From: Caldilineaceae bacterium
GTDB lineage: Bacteria > Chloroflexota > Anaerolineae > Caldilineales > Caldilineaceae
NCBI GenBank assembly: GCA_020634815.1
Contig: JACKBA010000037.1
Coordinates: forward strand, 1 to 63,965
Direction of reading: 5' to 3'
DNA: 63,965 nt
The notes beneath the pieces were generated by a model that saw only the letters and a list, made by a program, of their open reading frames with translations, was not told where the DNA came from and did not search any database. Both the position numbers and the translations under genes were made by a program. Of the stretch, positions 27,801 through 37,100 are shown piece after piece (within the stretch, counting starts at the first letter, position 1; each line of letters begins with the position of its first letter).

Positions 27801-30800
27801 ACTCCTCGCCCGCCAGCGCGGCCTGCACCTCGGCCACGGGCGCCAGCACGCGCCAGCCGGACCAGACAATCTCGCCGGCGTCGCGATCCTGCCACGCCCG
27901 CCGTGCCGCTTGGTACTCACCGGCAATCTCGCGCGTGTACATGCCCGACGCATCGATCTCGGCGAACATGGCATCCATGTCGTGCCACGCCCCGCTGGCG
28001 AACATGGTGTTGGTCTCGCCCGACGACACGCCCAGCATGGCGTCAGGCTTGATGCCCAGCCACTCTTGCGTCAGCAACGCGTGCGTCATGGACAGCAGCG
28101 CGCAACCCTGCAAAATCTGGAACGGGTCGCCCGTCACCGGCCGTGGCGCGGTGGAGAGCCAATCCTGCGTGCGCGTCAGGCACGGGAATTTGCCGACGAC
28201 GTCATCAGCCAAATCGGGCAGCGCCAGCAGCAACTCGCGCCCCATGCCCTGATAGGCTGCGGCCGCGGGCGTGAAGACAAAACCCACCTCGCCGGGCATG
28301 GGCGCCGGCGACCAGTAGATACCCTTGGCGAGCAAGGAGGGGCGAGGGGTAGGAGGGGCGAGGGGCGAAGGGCGAGGGGCGATATGGCTGAGCGCAGCGC
28401 GAGCAGTGGCTCGTTGCTGCTCGAACGTTGTGTCGCCCTGAGTGACGATGACGAGCCGCGCCGGGCCGGCGTTTGACTCGACGCCGCGGTCGAGGGCGTC
28501 GAGCAGCCCGGCCACATCGGCGCCGGAGAATACGTGGAGGGCGCCCTCCGAGAAACCGAGTTTCTTCAAGAAACTCGGTTTCTGATGCCTGCGCCGATCA
28601 CCCTCCAACACCATCGCACTCGATTGCTCGCCCAGTGCGTCAATCTTCACAGACACGACGCGCTCCCCGTCCGCCAGCCACGGCTCGGCAGGCAGGAGCA
28701 AGCCATCCGCATCCACCGAGAGGCGCACCCGCTCGCGCAGACAGGCCACCGCGGCGGCAATGTGCAGCAGGCCGGACGCGGCGTGGGCGTGGCCGAAGGA
28801 GGCGGCAAGGGCGGGGAGGGAGGGCAAATGGTCAATGGTCAATGGTGAATTGTCAATTGTCAATGTTGCCAGCACATCGTCGTCGTGGGCATCGGCGGCG
28901 CGCTTGAGCAGGAGGACGACGGCGGCGTCGCCGGCCTTCTGGCGATCGACGTTGAGGAGGGCTCCGGCCGCGGCCTGGTGTACGGCTTCCACTGACAGGT
29001 CGACGGCGCCGACGAGGGCGGCATCGATCTCGCCGCGGCGCAGCGCATCGACCGCGATCTCCAGCGCGCGCAGGCCGGAGAGTTCCTCGGCGGAGACGGT
29101 GTGGCTGGGGCCGAGATAGTTCAGTTGCGCGTTGATGCGGTTGGTCGGAATGTTGGGCATGGTGCCGATGACGCCCGCCGCTTCCAGGCCGGGGATCAGC
29201 GCCGCCCTGGCTTCCGCGATCCACTCGGCGCTGACCGGCTCGCCGGCCGCGTCCCACTGGCTCGCCCATTCGTCGAGCCGCCAGCGCATGGAGTAGCGCG
29301 CGATCTCGGCGTCGCAGCCCATGCCGATGTAGACGGAGGTGCGCTCAACCGGCAGCTCGGGATGGGCCGCCGCCAATCGACGCGCCACCTCCAGGATGAG
29401 CAGTTGCTGCGGCAGCGTGTGCTTCAGGTCGTTGGGCGGAAAGCGCAGTCCGGCCAGGTTGATGTCGAACGTGTCTGTCGTCGTACCGCTTTGGCCCTCG
29501 ATCAAGGCTTGCGCGAAGGCGTCGAAGGTTGGGTAGGGACCGACTGTGGCCTCGATGGCGACAATGGCGATCGGCGAATTGTTGATTGTTGATTGCAGAT
29601 TGCTGATTGCTAATGACCCGGCGGCAAGATCGCCCTGTCCTTCATTGACAATTGGCAATTGACCGTTGACCGTTGACCATTGCTCTGAACGCCATTCTTC
29701 CACAATCAAATGCGCGTTATTCCCGCCAAACCCAAACGCGCTGATCGCCGCCCGCCGCGGCGCATCCCCCTGCTGCTCCCATGGCTCGGGCGCTTGCAGC
29801 AGGCGGAAGGGCGAGCCAGCCAGCGCAGCCAGCGGCGTCTCCACCGGACGCGACGGCGGGCGGATGCCGGTGCGCAGCGCGCCCAGCACCTTGATCAGCC
29901 CGGCCGCACCCGCCGCAGTAATCAGGTGGCCGAGGTTGGCTTTGAGCGAACCGATGGGCACGCCCGCCTGGCCGTGGAAAAGTTGGCCGGCGCTTTCGAT
30001 CTCCGTGGCGTCGCCCACCGCCGTGCCCGTGGCGTGGCACTCGAGCAGCGAGATGTCGGCCGGCGCCAGCCCGGCAGCGGCATACGCCGCCTCCAACGCG
30101 CGCACCTGTCCGGCCGCAGAGGGTGACAGGAAGCCGCCGGCGTTGCCGTCGTTGGAGAGACCGATGCCGCGGATGACGCCCAGGATCGCGTCGCCGGCGG
30201 CCACGGCATCGTCCAGCCGCTTGAGCACGACAAAGGCCGCGCCCTCGCCCGGCACGAGCCCATCGGCATCGGCGGCAAAGGGGCGGCTCTCGCCGCGACG
30301 GCTCATTGCTTGTAGCGCGCAGAAACCGATGTGGATGAAGAGATCGTCCGTGCGATTGACGGCGCCGGCAACCATGACGTCGGCGCGACCGTCGTGCAGG
30401 CGGTCGCACGCCAGCTTGATGGCATAGAGCGACGACGCACAGGCGGCATCGAGCGCAAAGGCATCGCCGCCCAGGTTCAGCGCCTGCGCGGCGAGATGGG
30501 CGGGCAGGCCGGAGGAAAAGCGATTGCGCGAATCGGGCGCGGTCATGCCGGGCGGGCGCGGCACGCCGGCTTCCTGCGCGGCAAACCACGTCGCCTCGGC
30601 AAATTGCACCAGCCCGGCGGTCGGGTAGGAAAGATTGCCCAGCACGAGACCGGCGCGCGCGTTGGCCGTGGCGAAGGGCGCCGGCAGGCCGGCACTGCGC
30701 AGCGCCTCGCGCACGCCATAGAGCGTCCATTGGAAGAGAGGATCAAGGGCCAGAATCTCATCCGCCGGCAGCAGAAAACCGGTCGGGTCGAAGCGCTCGG

Positions 30801-31020
30801 CAAAGTCGCGCACGTAGCCGCCATGATCGGACCAGGCGCGATCCTGCGTGTAGGCGCCCGGTGCAGAGAGCACACGCGCCTTGTCGATACGCCAGGCGTC
30901 GTCGGGTGCGGGCGCGACCATGCTCCGCCCCTGCATGACGAGATCCCACAGGTCGGCCGGGTCCAGCGCACCGGGGAGCACGCAGGACTGGCCGACGATC
31001 GCGATCGGTTCAAAGCGCAT
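21808..31020 (-). CDS. pfaC: Pfa3-like polyunsaturated lipid synthase subunit: KS-CLF-AT-DH-DH-DH-acyltransferase
   Basis: 3070 residues from ATG 31020, chosen because GGAGGTGA lies 3 bp upstream; TTG 31023 is an alternative. Domains: ketosynthase (about 5-430; Cys194 in DAACASSL, His in ECHATGT and NLGH); chain-length-factor-like KS (about 480-800; SAEELSG where the Cys belongs, near 645); acyltransferase (about 905-1270; Ser999 in GVSSGE); Pro/Ala linker (about 1285-1515). Two FabA-like double hot-dogs follow, with catalytic His about 1816 (GHFKNDPCMPG) and about 2212 (CHFMGDSVQPG). A PKS-type dehydratase remnant is at about 2335-2580 (His2366, Asp2524 in LLDAATH). The last domain is a PlsC-like acyltransferase (about 2760-2980; NHQLDLES, EGKHAR). 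This matches myxobacterial Pfa3 in domain order. At least six repeat-derived segments are embedded. Probably makes a reduced or unsaturated long-chain acyl lipid. Confidence 0.9.
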   Translation of the reverse strand: MRFEPIAIVGQSCVLPGALDPADLWDLVMQGRSMVAPAPDDAWRIDKARVLSAPGAYTQDRAWSDHGGYVRDFAERFDPTGFLLPADEILALDPLFQWTLYGVREALRSAGLPAPFATANARAGLVLGNLSYPTAGLVQFAEATWFAAQEAGVPRPPGMTAPDSRNRFSSGLPAHLAAQALNLGGDAFALDAACASSLYAIKLACDRLHDGRADVMVAGAVNRTDDLFIHIGFCALQAMSRRGESRPFAADADGLVPGEGAAFVVLKRLDDAVAAGDAILGVIRGIGLSNDGNAGGFLSPSAAGQVRALEAAYAAAGLAPADISLLECHATGTAVGDATEIESAGQLFHGQAGVPIGSLKANLGHLITAAGAAGLIKVLGALRTGIRPPSRPVETPLAALAGSPFRLLQAPEPWEQQGDAPRRAAISAFGFGGNNAHLIVEEWRSEQWSTVNGQLPIVNEGQGDLAAGSLAISNLQSTINNSPIAIVAIEATVGPYPTFDAFAQALIEGQSGTTTDTFDINLAGLRFPPNDLKHTLPQQLLILEVARRLAAAHPELPVERTSVYIGMGCDAEIARYSMRWRLDEWASQWDAAGEPVSAEWIAEARAALIPGLEAAGVIGTMPNIPTNRINAQLNYLGPSHTVSAEELSGLRALEIAVDALRRGEIDAALVGAVDLSVEAVHQAAAGALLNVDRQKAGDAAVVLLLKRAADAHDDDVLATLTIDNSPLTIDHLPSLPALAASFGHAHAASGLLHIAAAVACLRERVRLSVDADGLLLPAEPWLADGERVVSVKIDALGEQSSAMVLEGDRRRHQKPSFLKKLGFSEGALHVFSGADVAGLLDALDRGVESNAGPARLVIVTQGDTTFEQQRATARAALSHIAPRPSPLAPPTPRPSLLAKGIYWSPAPMPGEVGFVFTPAAAAYQGMGRELLLALPDLADDVVGKFPCLTRTQDWLSTAPRPVTGDPFQILQGCALLSMTHALLTQEWLGIKPDAMLGVSSGETNTMFASGAWHDMDAMFAEIDASGMYTREIAGEYQAARRAWQDRDAGEIVWSGWRVLAPVAEVQAALAGEEFAYLTMINAPADCLVAGQADACRRVVDKIGRQRCVENANEIIAHHPAVKSWEAEWRAIHHRETRPVHSVRFYSNARGGAYVPNRESVADALTDQATAGVDFRRIVEAAWADGVRIFVEHGPRNVCSGWIRSILGEREHLVVALDRPQHGVEQLVDAVAQLVAAGVAVDYAALNAALALPKEVTSQERASRRVLSFPAHYPPVVLPVPAQAAESVSPRELSDMQSTYQRMEAPPPLPPVLAPASNGAPQQPQNAPQPVAEIVRPAAGTPAQPAATVPAPAAIAPPAAPVQAAPTTSAPHVYAAAPQPTQAPTQATAPDPMVEHLTTFHSTVSAAHRQFLAQQARVMEQIAALYQSAPSAPVAAPPAAPPAQPMPPTPPLTQSAPPVPPAAPAPKTEPVRPTPPAAAPVPAAPPKTEQPAIAPSPVKPAPRPQAGAPSPLAARPSPLPVRQHRTRYPGPALDRKQLEHVASGKISEVLGPIFAQQDDYVRQVRMPMPPLLLADRVLGIDAEAGAVGQKGTIWTETDIGPDAWYLHNGRMPVGVLIESGQADLLLVSYLGADFVNKSERVYRLLGCEVTFRAELPQVGETLHYEIHLDGYAQHGPVRIFFFHYDCFSGDRLLFSVREGQAGFFTDDELANSNGVIWDARTAEIVSEPRLDPPAVRCERRSFTAEQVIAFAEGRVVECFGEAFRAAENHVRTPTIARGRMLFFNDVVTFDPAGGPWQRGYLRADDHLTPDKWFFHGHFKNDPCMPGTMMYEGCLQTMAFYMAGLGYTLDRDGWRFEPVQDEMYKLVCRGQVIPTNKHVVYEVFVEEVIHGPTPTLYADLLVTVDGLAAFHCRRMGLRLVPAFPLESRQSLLDGAELVDPAPERNARTPDHVYDPRSIAACAWGAPSDAFGDLFARFDGPERCPRLPGPPYLFMTRITAIDAPKGIPTSGGTLEAEYQIPPDAWYFSENGNRTMPYAVLLEAALQPCGWFASYKGSVLQSDEELYFRNLDGTATQHREVFPEDGLLRTSVRNTSLSRLGAMTIVGFEVECFVGDELVFDMTTTFGFFPAAALASQAGLPVTDALRERLAAPSDFRRELRPRPPRYFNAQPALPGPMLLLLDRISGYWPDGGEQGLGRVRAEIDVNPQDWFFKCHFMGDSVQPGSLGLEAMIQTLQFFMLEEGRGARGEFVRPRFEPIQIGEAMTWKYRGQVLPSATRVTVDLEIVEKGDDYAVANASLWVDGLRIYEASRLGMRILEDLAREPQRREGAKVHEAILGAPSSLGDFVAGWRRAGDEVLDPAVDGWLQDHCPTWTVPALAMMSMVDRLAAGAQVRAPGRKVVRLRNVRVHRWLSFAGGAQQLKTLGRPVGADTVAMQLLVWEEDRARYALVASGDVILTEHWQLADRPWSPPADAQPEADPYAAGVLFHGPAYQLLTDLQMGSGGASSWLDLDASGVPVGSLNQGLLDAATHGIPHDALWRWSAEIPADVAAYPVAIPAATFHGPTPTTGRVRGEARFAGFQGDDRRFPMIRVQIITGDEVWAEFDLVETLFPKGPLGQADPAARRAFLADRHYVPGMALSSQEAGMTKLDVATVTASDWLAGTVATIYAPEAADSALDPAELARLVAIKEHMARRWEIHPSWVRGEGRGARGEDADVVAVSSPMLPLNQAQVIVRREGDTWLVRDDGEESAPAGLDLSAVQRFWRDRANAGGTAVEDMTLALMQRFIRRVEIADPDAFAALHGRGVLYLANHQLDLESVLFVSLIAAVQGTVTTAIARQELGESWVGPYFDICFQHPHIVDPHMLLLIDRGSPEAVFQALADALERTRTENNSLLVHVEGKHARRAGQPVEVISTALIDLAVSKDVPIVPLRFAGGLPVTPVDAPLAFPVDYGAQDFLVGAPILPETLAPLASSERRARVLDALNAVGGPWQDEVPNPGDASFAAAVAGWQQERGVTEVQAVLYRTLMAASDASAETRWLVNKVQDQDDETFVPSAEVKKWLDTVLDRLFGMR
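22891..22922. repeat. GCCCCTC heptamers coding in the Pfa3 linker before the acyltransferase
   Basis: Four and a half units read as EGRGARGE on the coding strand, between the dehydratase remnant and the PlsC-like domain. Confidence 0.85.
23988..24070. repeat. Period-8 repeat coding in Pfa3 after the second FabA-like domain
   Basis: CACCAAGA, CGAAGGGG, CCTTCGCG and CTTTGCGG-type units, in inverted arms, encode about 27 residues (LAREPQRREGAKVHEAILG...) between the DH2 end and the PKS-type DH start. Confidence 0.75.
24284..24308. repeat. GCCCCTC heptamers coding inside the second FabA-like hot-dog
   Basis: Encodes EEGRGARGE between LQFFML and FVRPRFEPI, positions that are close together in FabA-like domains. 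An insertion into a loop of a catalytic domain rather than a linker. Confidence 0.75.
28333..28381. repeat. GAGGGGC heptamers coding between CLF and AT of Pfa3
   Basis: Encodes APRPSPLAPPTPRPS on the minus strand, seven-residue cycle APRPSPL expected from a GCCCCTC array. Confidence 0.8.
28549..28585. repeat. Palindromic GAAACCGAGTTTCT element coding in Pfa3
   Basis: GAGAAACCGAGTTTCTTC then AAGAAACTCGGTTTCT: two arms of about 17 bp that pair. Encodes KPSFLKKLGFS just before the AT region. A second, 90 percent similar copy lies in Pfa2 at 31840-31877. Confidence 0.8.
28827..28865. repeat. GGTCAAT heptamer array coding in the CLF region of Pfa3
   Basis: Same five-unit array as in the Pfa2 carrier-protein linkers; it encodes TLTIDNSPLTIDH on the coding strand. 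Confidence 0.85.
29578..29683. repeat. Two heptamer arrays coding between KS and CLF of Pfa3
   Basis: 29578-29615 is a GATTGTT/GATTGCT period-7 array and 29644-29683 a TTGACxx array. Coding strand gives EQWSTVNGQLPIVNEG and LAISNLQSTINNSPIAI. They form most of the KS-CLF connector. Confidence 0.85.
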
Positions 31021-31044
31021 CAATCACCTCCGAGAGAAGGAGGG

Positions 31045-31080
31045 ATTGAACCACAGAGACCGCAGAGAAGCGCAGAGTTG
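31045..31080. repeat. Period-8 repeat in the gap between pfa2 and pfa3
   Basis: ACCACAGAGACCGCAGAGA-type units in the 130-bp spacer. The same family occurs at 20240-20275 and 40025-40037. Confidence 0.6.
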
Positions 31081-31150
31081 TTGTTGCCAGCTTCGCTTCG
31101 CGCACATCCGCGCTCAACGCGCGGGGACAGCATCGTGTGCGATCAGCCAT

Positions 31151-34100
31151 CTAGCGGGCGCCTCCGGTCAGCGGGGCCTCGCTCGACACGTACATTTCCA
31201 GGCCGCGCACTTCGGCGATGGGCGCGCCGCTCTGCGCGTCGACGAACCAGATGTTGGTGCGCGTGCCGGCCTGGCCGATGGGCTTGCCCTCGACATAGCA
31301 ACGCACGGTGCGCCCCGCATCCAGCAGGCCGGGCTCGTACACAACGAATGCTTCGAGCGCCGTGGGCAGCGTCAACTGCTGGAGGCGGTCATAGCCCCAC
31401 ACCCGCGCCAGTTGCAGCCCGCCGTCGATGAGCGCCGGATCGGTGAGAGGAGGGGTGAGGGGCGAGGGGCGAGGGGCATCCCAGCCTGCGGCGCGGCTGC
31501 TCTTCAACTCGGCGCTGGCGCCTTGTTCGCCGAGACGATCGACCTGTTCGATGGTGGCGAAGGCCGGGCCGTGGAAGAGCTGTGCGCCGTAGAGATCGGC
31601 GCCGGCAATCGACACGTTGGGCCACGCCTGGCTTGCTTCGGCCAGCTTGCGTGCAGTCTCCGCGCCGGCTGGCGGCTGGCTGACCACCTGGGCGGTAAAT
31701 CGTGCTACACCGTCGGCGTCGTAGAGCGTGGCGTTGAGCAGTGCGCCGTCAGCGGCATCCGGCTCCAGGCCGATGCGCAGGCGGGTGGGCTGTTCGGCAA
31801 AGGCGGGCAGCGGGATGCCCTTGAGCACGCGCAGCTTGCGCAGAAACCGGGTTTCTCCAAGAAACTCGGTTTCTCGGCTGGCGTTGGCCGCACGCAGGAA
31901 CCACTCCTGCACCATCACCAGCGGCACGACCACGACGCCGTTGACCTGGTGGCTGAATAGGTAGGGATCGGTGGCGGCGCTGACGACCACGTCATAGGTG
32001 GCGCGCCGCGCAGCGCCGGCAGCCTGCGGGTCGATGAGCGGCGCATCCTGCGGCATCCCGCCGACGACGACCTCGACCTCGGCCGGGTCGGCTTGCTGCA
32101 ACTCGGCCACGAAGCGACGCGCCCCGTTGTCCAGCGGGATGAGCGGCACGCCCATCTCGTCAAACTTCGCCTTGAGCACGGGCGTCACCATGCCGCCTTC
32201 CCACGGTCCCCAGCCGATGCTCTTGACGACGCAGCCGGGGTGCGTCTTGGCCAACTCGTTGGCGACGCGATTGAGCACTTCGTTGGCCATGGCGTAATCC
32301 GACTGGCCGGCGTTGCCCGTGCGCGCCGCCACGGAGGAGAAGAGGCAGATGACGTTGAGCGGATCATTGGCTGTCGCCGCCAGCAGCGAGCGCAGCCCGC
32401 CGATCTTGGTGCCAAAGACGCGCTGGAAGTCGTCGGCGCTCTTCTCGGCCAGCCGCTTGTCGGCCAGCACGCCCGCGCCGTGGACGATGCCGGTGATTGG
32501 TCCCCACTGGCCGCGCACCTGCTCCAGCGCGGCCGCGGTGGCCGCCGGGTCGTTGATGTCGCACGGCAGGTAGACCGCGTCAGAGCCGGCCTCTTGCAGC
32601 GCCTGGAGCGTGGCGCGGATTTCACGGCCGGCCAGGATGCGATCCGTCGCCGCGCCGAGGTCGCGCGGGGTCAATCGTTCGCCGCGTGCCTGCGCCGCCG
32701 CCAGCAGGGCCTTCTTCAACCCGGCGTCGTCGGTGATGGCGCGGAGCTCGGCCGTCTCTTCTGCCAGCGCCGAACGGCCAAGCAGGGCAATGCGCGGCCG
32801 CGCCTGGCGCGCCAGTTCGATGACGGCCGCTGCCGTCACCCCGCGCGCGCCGCCGGAGACGACGATCACGGAATCCGCCGCGACGACGGGCGAACCGCCG
32901 CCGGCTGCGCGCTCGGTCGAGACAAAGGCGTAGCGCCCGCCATCAGCCGCCAGCCCGATCTCGCGATCGCTGCCGCCGGCCAGCAACTCGCCGGCCAGCC
33001 GGTCGGCGATGGCGTCAGGCGCTTCGCCGGCTGTGGTGATGTCGATGGCGCGCACGGCGGCGTTGGGCCATTCCTGCGCCGCGGTCTTGGCCAGCCCAGA
33101 GAGGCCGCCCAGCCAGGCGCGCTCACCGTTGGCGGAAGCCAGCCCGAAGTCGCCGCCGGTGGCCTGCACGGTGACGAAGAGACCGCCCGCCGCCTCGAAG
33201 TTGGCCGCCACCGTCGTCGCACGGTGGAACGCTTCGGCGTTGGCCGCGATCGCGGCGTCGACATCACCCACCGCTCGCAGCCCGGCCAGGCAGATGACCG
33301 CCTGCGCGTCAGCCGGCACGGTGTCGGTCACAGTCACCTGCGCGCCGGCATGCGCCAGCCGTTCGGCCAGTAGCGGTGCGATCCCGCCGCCGTCGTCGGT
33401 GATGTAGACAGACGTGCCGTCGAGCAGGAAAGGCGGCGTCAGGCCGGAGGCCGGGCGCGGTTTCATTTCGAGGATGTAGCGGCGGATTGGATCGGGAGAA
33501 CGGTCAATGGTCAATGGTGAATTGTCAATTGTCAATGACGGTGCAGGCGTGGCCTCGTTGCCCATTGACCGTTGACCATTGACCGTTGACAATTGGCTTT
33601 TCTCTAACGTGCTGTCCATGTACGCGACGATCTCGCCCAGCGTGCGCAATCCGGCCATGACGGTCGTGTCGAACTCGGGCAGCGACGGTACGCGCTCGCG
33701 CATGGCGGCCAGGATCTCGACGCGCTTGATGGAGTCGATGCCCAGGTCGGTGTCGAGGGCCATGCCGGGCTCGAGCATTTCGGTGGGGTAGCCGGTCTTT
33801 TCGGTGACGACGGCCAGCATGGTGGCATGCAGATCGGGAGAGGAAGAACGGTCAATGGTCAATGGTGAATTGTCAATTGTCAATGATGGCGCGTCCGGCG
33901 CGTTAACCATTGACCGTTGACCATTGACCGTTGGCAATTGTGTTTTGGCCAACGTGCTGTCCATGTACGCGACGATCTCGCCCAGCGTGCGCAGGCCGGC
34001 CATGACGGTCGTGTCGAACTCAGGCAGGCTGGGCACGCGCTCGCGCATGGCGGCCAGGATCTCGACGCGCTTGATGGAGTCGATGCCCAGGTCGGTGTCG

Positions 34101-37100
34101 AGGGCCATGCCGGGCTCGAGCATTTCGGTTGGGTAGCCGGTCTTCTCGGTGACGACGGTCAGCATCGTGGCGTGCAGATCGGGAGAAGAAGAACGGTCAA
34201 TGGTCAATGGTGAATTGTCAATTGTCAATGACGGCGCGTCCGGCGCGTTAACCATTGACCGTTGACCATTGACCGTTGGCAATTGGGTCTTTCCCAGCGT
34301 GCTGTCCATGTACGCCACGATCTCGCCCAGCGTGCGCAGGCCGGCCATGACGGTCGTGTCGAACTCGGGCAGGCTGGGCACGCGCTCGCGCATGGCGGCC
34401 AGGATCTCGACGCGCTTGATGGAGTCGATGCCCAGGTCAGTGTCGAGGGCCATGCCGGGCTCGAGCATTTCGGTGGGGTAGCCGGTCTTCTCGGTGACGA
34501 CGGCCAGCATGGTGGCGTGGAGATCGGGAGAAGAAGAACGGTCAATGGTCAATGGTGAATTGTCAATTGTCAATGACGGTGCCGGCGCGGCCGGCGCGGC
34601 CGGCGCGGCTTCGTTGACCGTTGACCGTTGACCGTTGACAATTGACAATTGATCCGATACTCGTTCATGGGCCACCGGCGCGGCGGGTGTGGAAACTGGC
34701 GGCGGCGCCACGATCGGCTGCACCGGCGCAGCGGGCGCGAGCGCAGGCGGTTGTACAAATGCGACGGGTTCGGGTTGCGTTGCGACGCTGGTCGCTGCAC
34801 TCGCCCCTCGCCCCTCGCCCCTCACCCCTCCTGCCATCATCGCTTCCAGGCTGCGTAGCGACTGCTCGGCCACGTTGAGAAAGGCCATGTGCGCGTCGGC
34901 GGTCTGTTGCTGGAGGCGCTGGAGGGCGTTCACCCAGGCCAGGCCGTCGCCTTGCGGGGCTACGGGCGCCGGCGCTGGTGCTGTTACCGGCTGCGGGGCT
35001 GGTGGGACAGGCGATGGCGTTGCTGCGGGCATTGGCGGAGCAGCGGGCACGACTGGCTGTGCGACCGGAGCGGCAGCGTGCGGCGCAACCGTCACGGGCG
35101 GTAGAGCGGGGGCGGCAGGCTGTGCTTGGCGTGGCGCCGGGGCGGGCGTGGGCGCGGCAGGTGCCGGCACCGGTGCGGTTGGTGCTACCCCCGTCGAACG
35201 ACCGTTGCTGCCGGTCGCCTTTTCATGGGGTGCGTTGGTCTGATTCACAGGCGCGTGGGTTCCATTGCGCGCCGGGTTGGGCGCGGCTTTGCCGTTGACG
35301 GGCGGGTAGGGTTTGTTGTAGTTCACGCCGCTGAGGTTGACCGCCAGCTTGGGCGTCTTGCGCGTGCGTGGGTCATCGCCCACGGCGACATCATCCCACA
35401 GCCGCTCGGCGGCGAAATCGACGCCGGCCGCAGCAAGCTGGCCAAGGCCATGCCACAAGCTGGTCAGGCCGTGCTGCCCCTTACGGTCAAAGGCGACGGC
35501 ACGGTGTGGCCGGTCCTTGAGGCAGCTTTTCACCAGGTTGGTCAATACCGTGCCGGGGCCGACCTCGACAAAGGTGCGCACGCCCGCGGCGTACATCGCC
35601 TCGATCTGCTCGGCAAAGCGCACGGGCTCGGCAATCTGGCCGGCCAGCGTCTCGCGGATGGCGTCCGGCACGCTGGAATAGGTCGCGGCCATGCTGTTGG
35701 CGTAAACCGGCACAAGCGGCTTGTGCACGGTGATGTGATCAAGGAAGGCGCGGAAGGGCGCAGCAGCCGGCCGTACGACGACGGAATGAAAGGCCGTCGA
35801 GACAGGCAGGCGCTGGAAACGAATCGCCGCCTGGCGCAGCTTTTCCTCCGTGGCCTGGATCGCGCTCTCGATGCCGGAGATCACGACTTGTTCCGGGCTG
35901 TTGTGATTGGCGACGACGACGCCCGTGTTCCAACTTGCCAGCAGCGATGTCACCGCGTCGGCAGCGTGGGAGATGGCCGTCATCGCGCCGGGGAACATGG
36001 CGGCGGCTTCGGCCATCAACTCGCCGCGTTTGCGGGCGACGGCGAAGAAGGCCTTGCGGTCAAGCACGCCGGCCGTGAGCAGGGCAGTCACTTCGCCGAA
36101 ACTGTGGCCGCCCACTGCGTCCGGTGAGATGCCCAGCTTTGCCAGCAGGGCCAGCAGGCTGACGCTCATCGCGCCGATGGCCGGCTGCGCCCAGTCGGTC
36201 GCACGCAGGCGCGCCTCCTGCGCCGTGCGATCATCGTCGCTGAAGACAGGCTGCGGGAAGACGACTTCGTGCAGCCGGCCGCCCTGCTCGAACTCCAGGT
36301 CGGCGGCCTCGTCCCACACTGCGCGGCTCTCATCGAAGGCCATGGCCAGGTCGGCGCCCATGCCGACATATTGGCTGCCCTGGCCCGGAAAGAGGAATGC
36401 CAGTTTGCCGGTAGCGCCTGCCGCCTGCGCACCGGAGTAATACCAGCCGGCGGGCGACTGTTGTTCGGCAGCCGAATCCCGCTCGATCGCGCCTGCGGCT
36501 GCATCGATCTTCGTGCGCAAGTCGGCGAGGTCGCGGGCGACGATGGCGAGGCGCAGGTGAGCGTCGGGCTGGAAGGCAAGCTGGCTGGCGCGGGCGAGAA
36601 ACTGGAAGCCGGTCTCCTCATCGAAGCCGGCCGTGAGCTGGCGCGCCGCCGCGATGATCTCCGGAGCGGCGGCTCCTGAAACCAGGAAGAGTTCGGTCGG
36701 CGCCGGGCGGAAGGTCTCTTTGCGCGCATCGCCGGTGTACTCTTCGAGCGTGACGTGAAAATTGCTGCCGCCAAAGCCGAAGGACGAGACGCCCGCGCGC
36801 CGCGGATGGGCGGCATCGCGGATCCATGGCCGCGTCTGCGTATTCAGATAGAAGGGGCTCTCCTCCACCGCCAGGTTTGGATTCGGGCGATCGACTTTGA
36901 TCGTAGGCGGCAGCACCTTGTGATGCAGCGCCAGCACGGCCTTGATGAGCGACGCGGCGCCGGCCGCGCCCTTCGTGTGGCCGATCTGCGATTTGACCGA
37001 GCCGATGGCGCACCACTGCCTGCTCTCCGCGTCGGCTTCGGCGAAGACGCTGCTGGCGCCCTGGAACTCGGCGGCGTCGCCGGCTTTGGTGGCGGTGCCG

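Noticed and set aside
33490..34655. Carrier-protein array read as a transposon or phage tandem duplication
   Set aside because: Every unit keeps the reading frame and encodes a complete carrier protein with its serine; it is a domain repeat.
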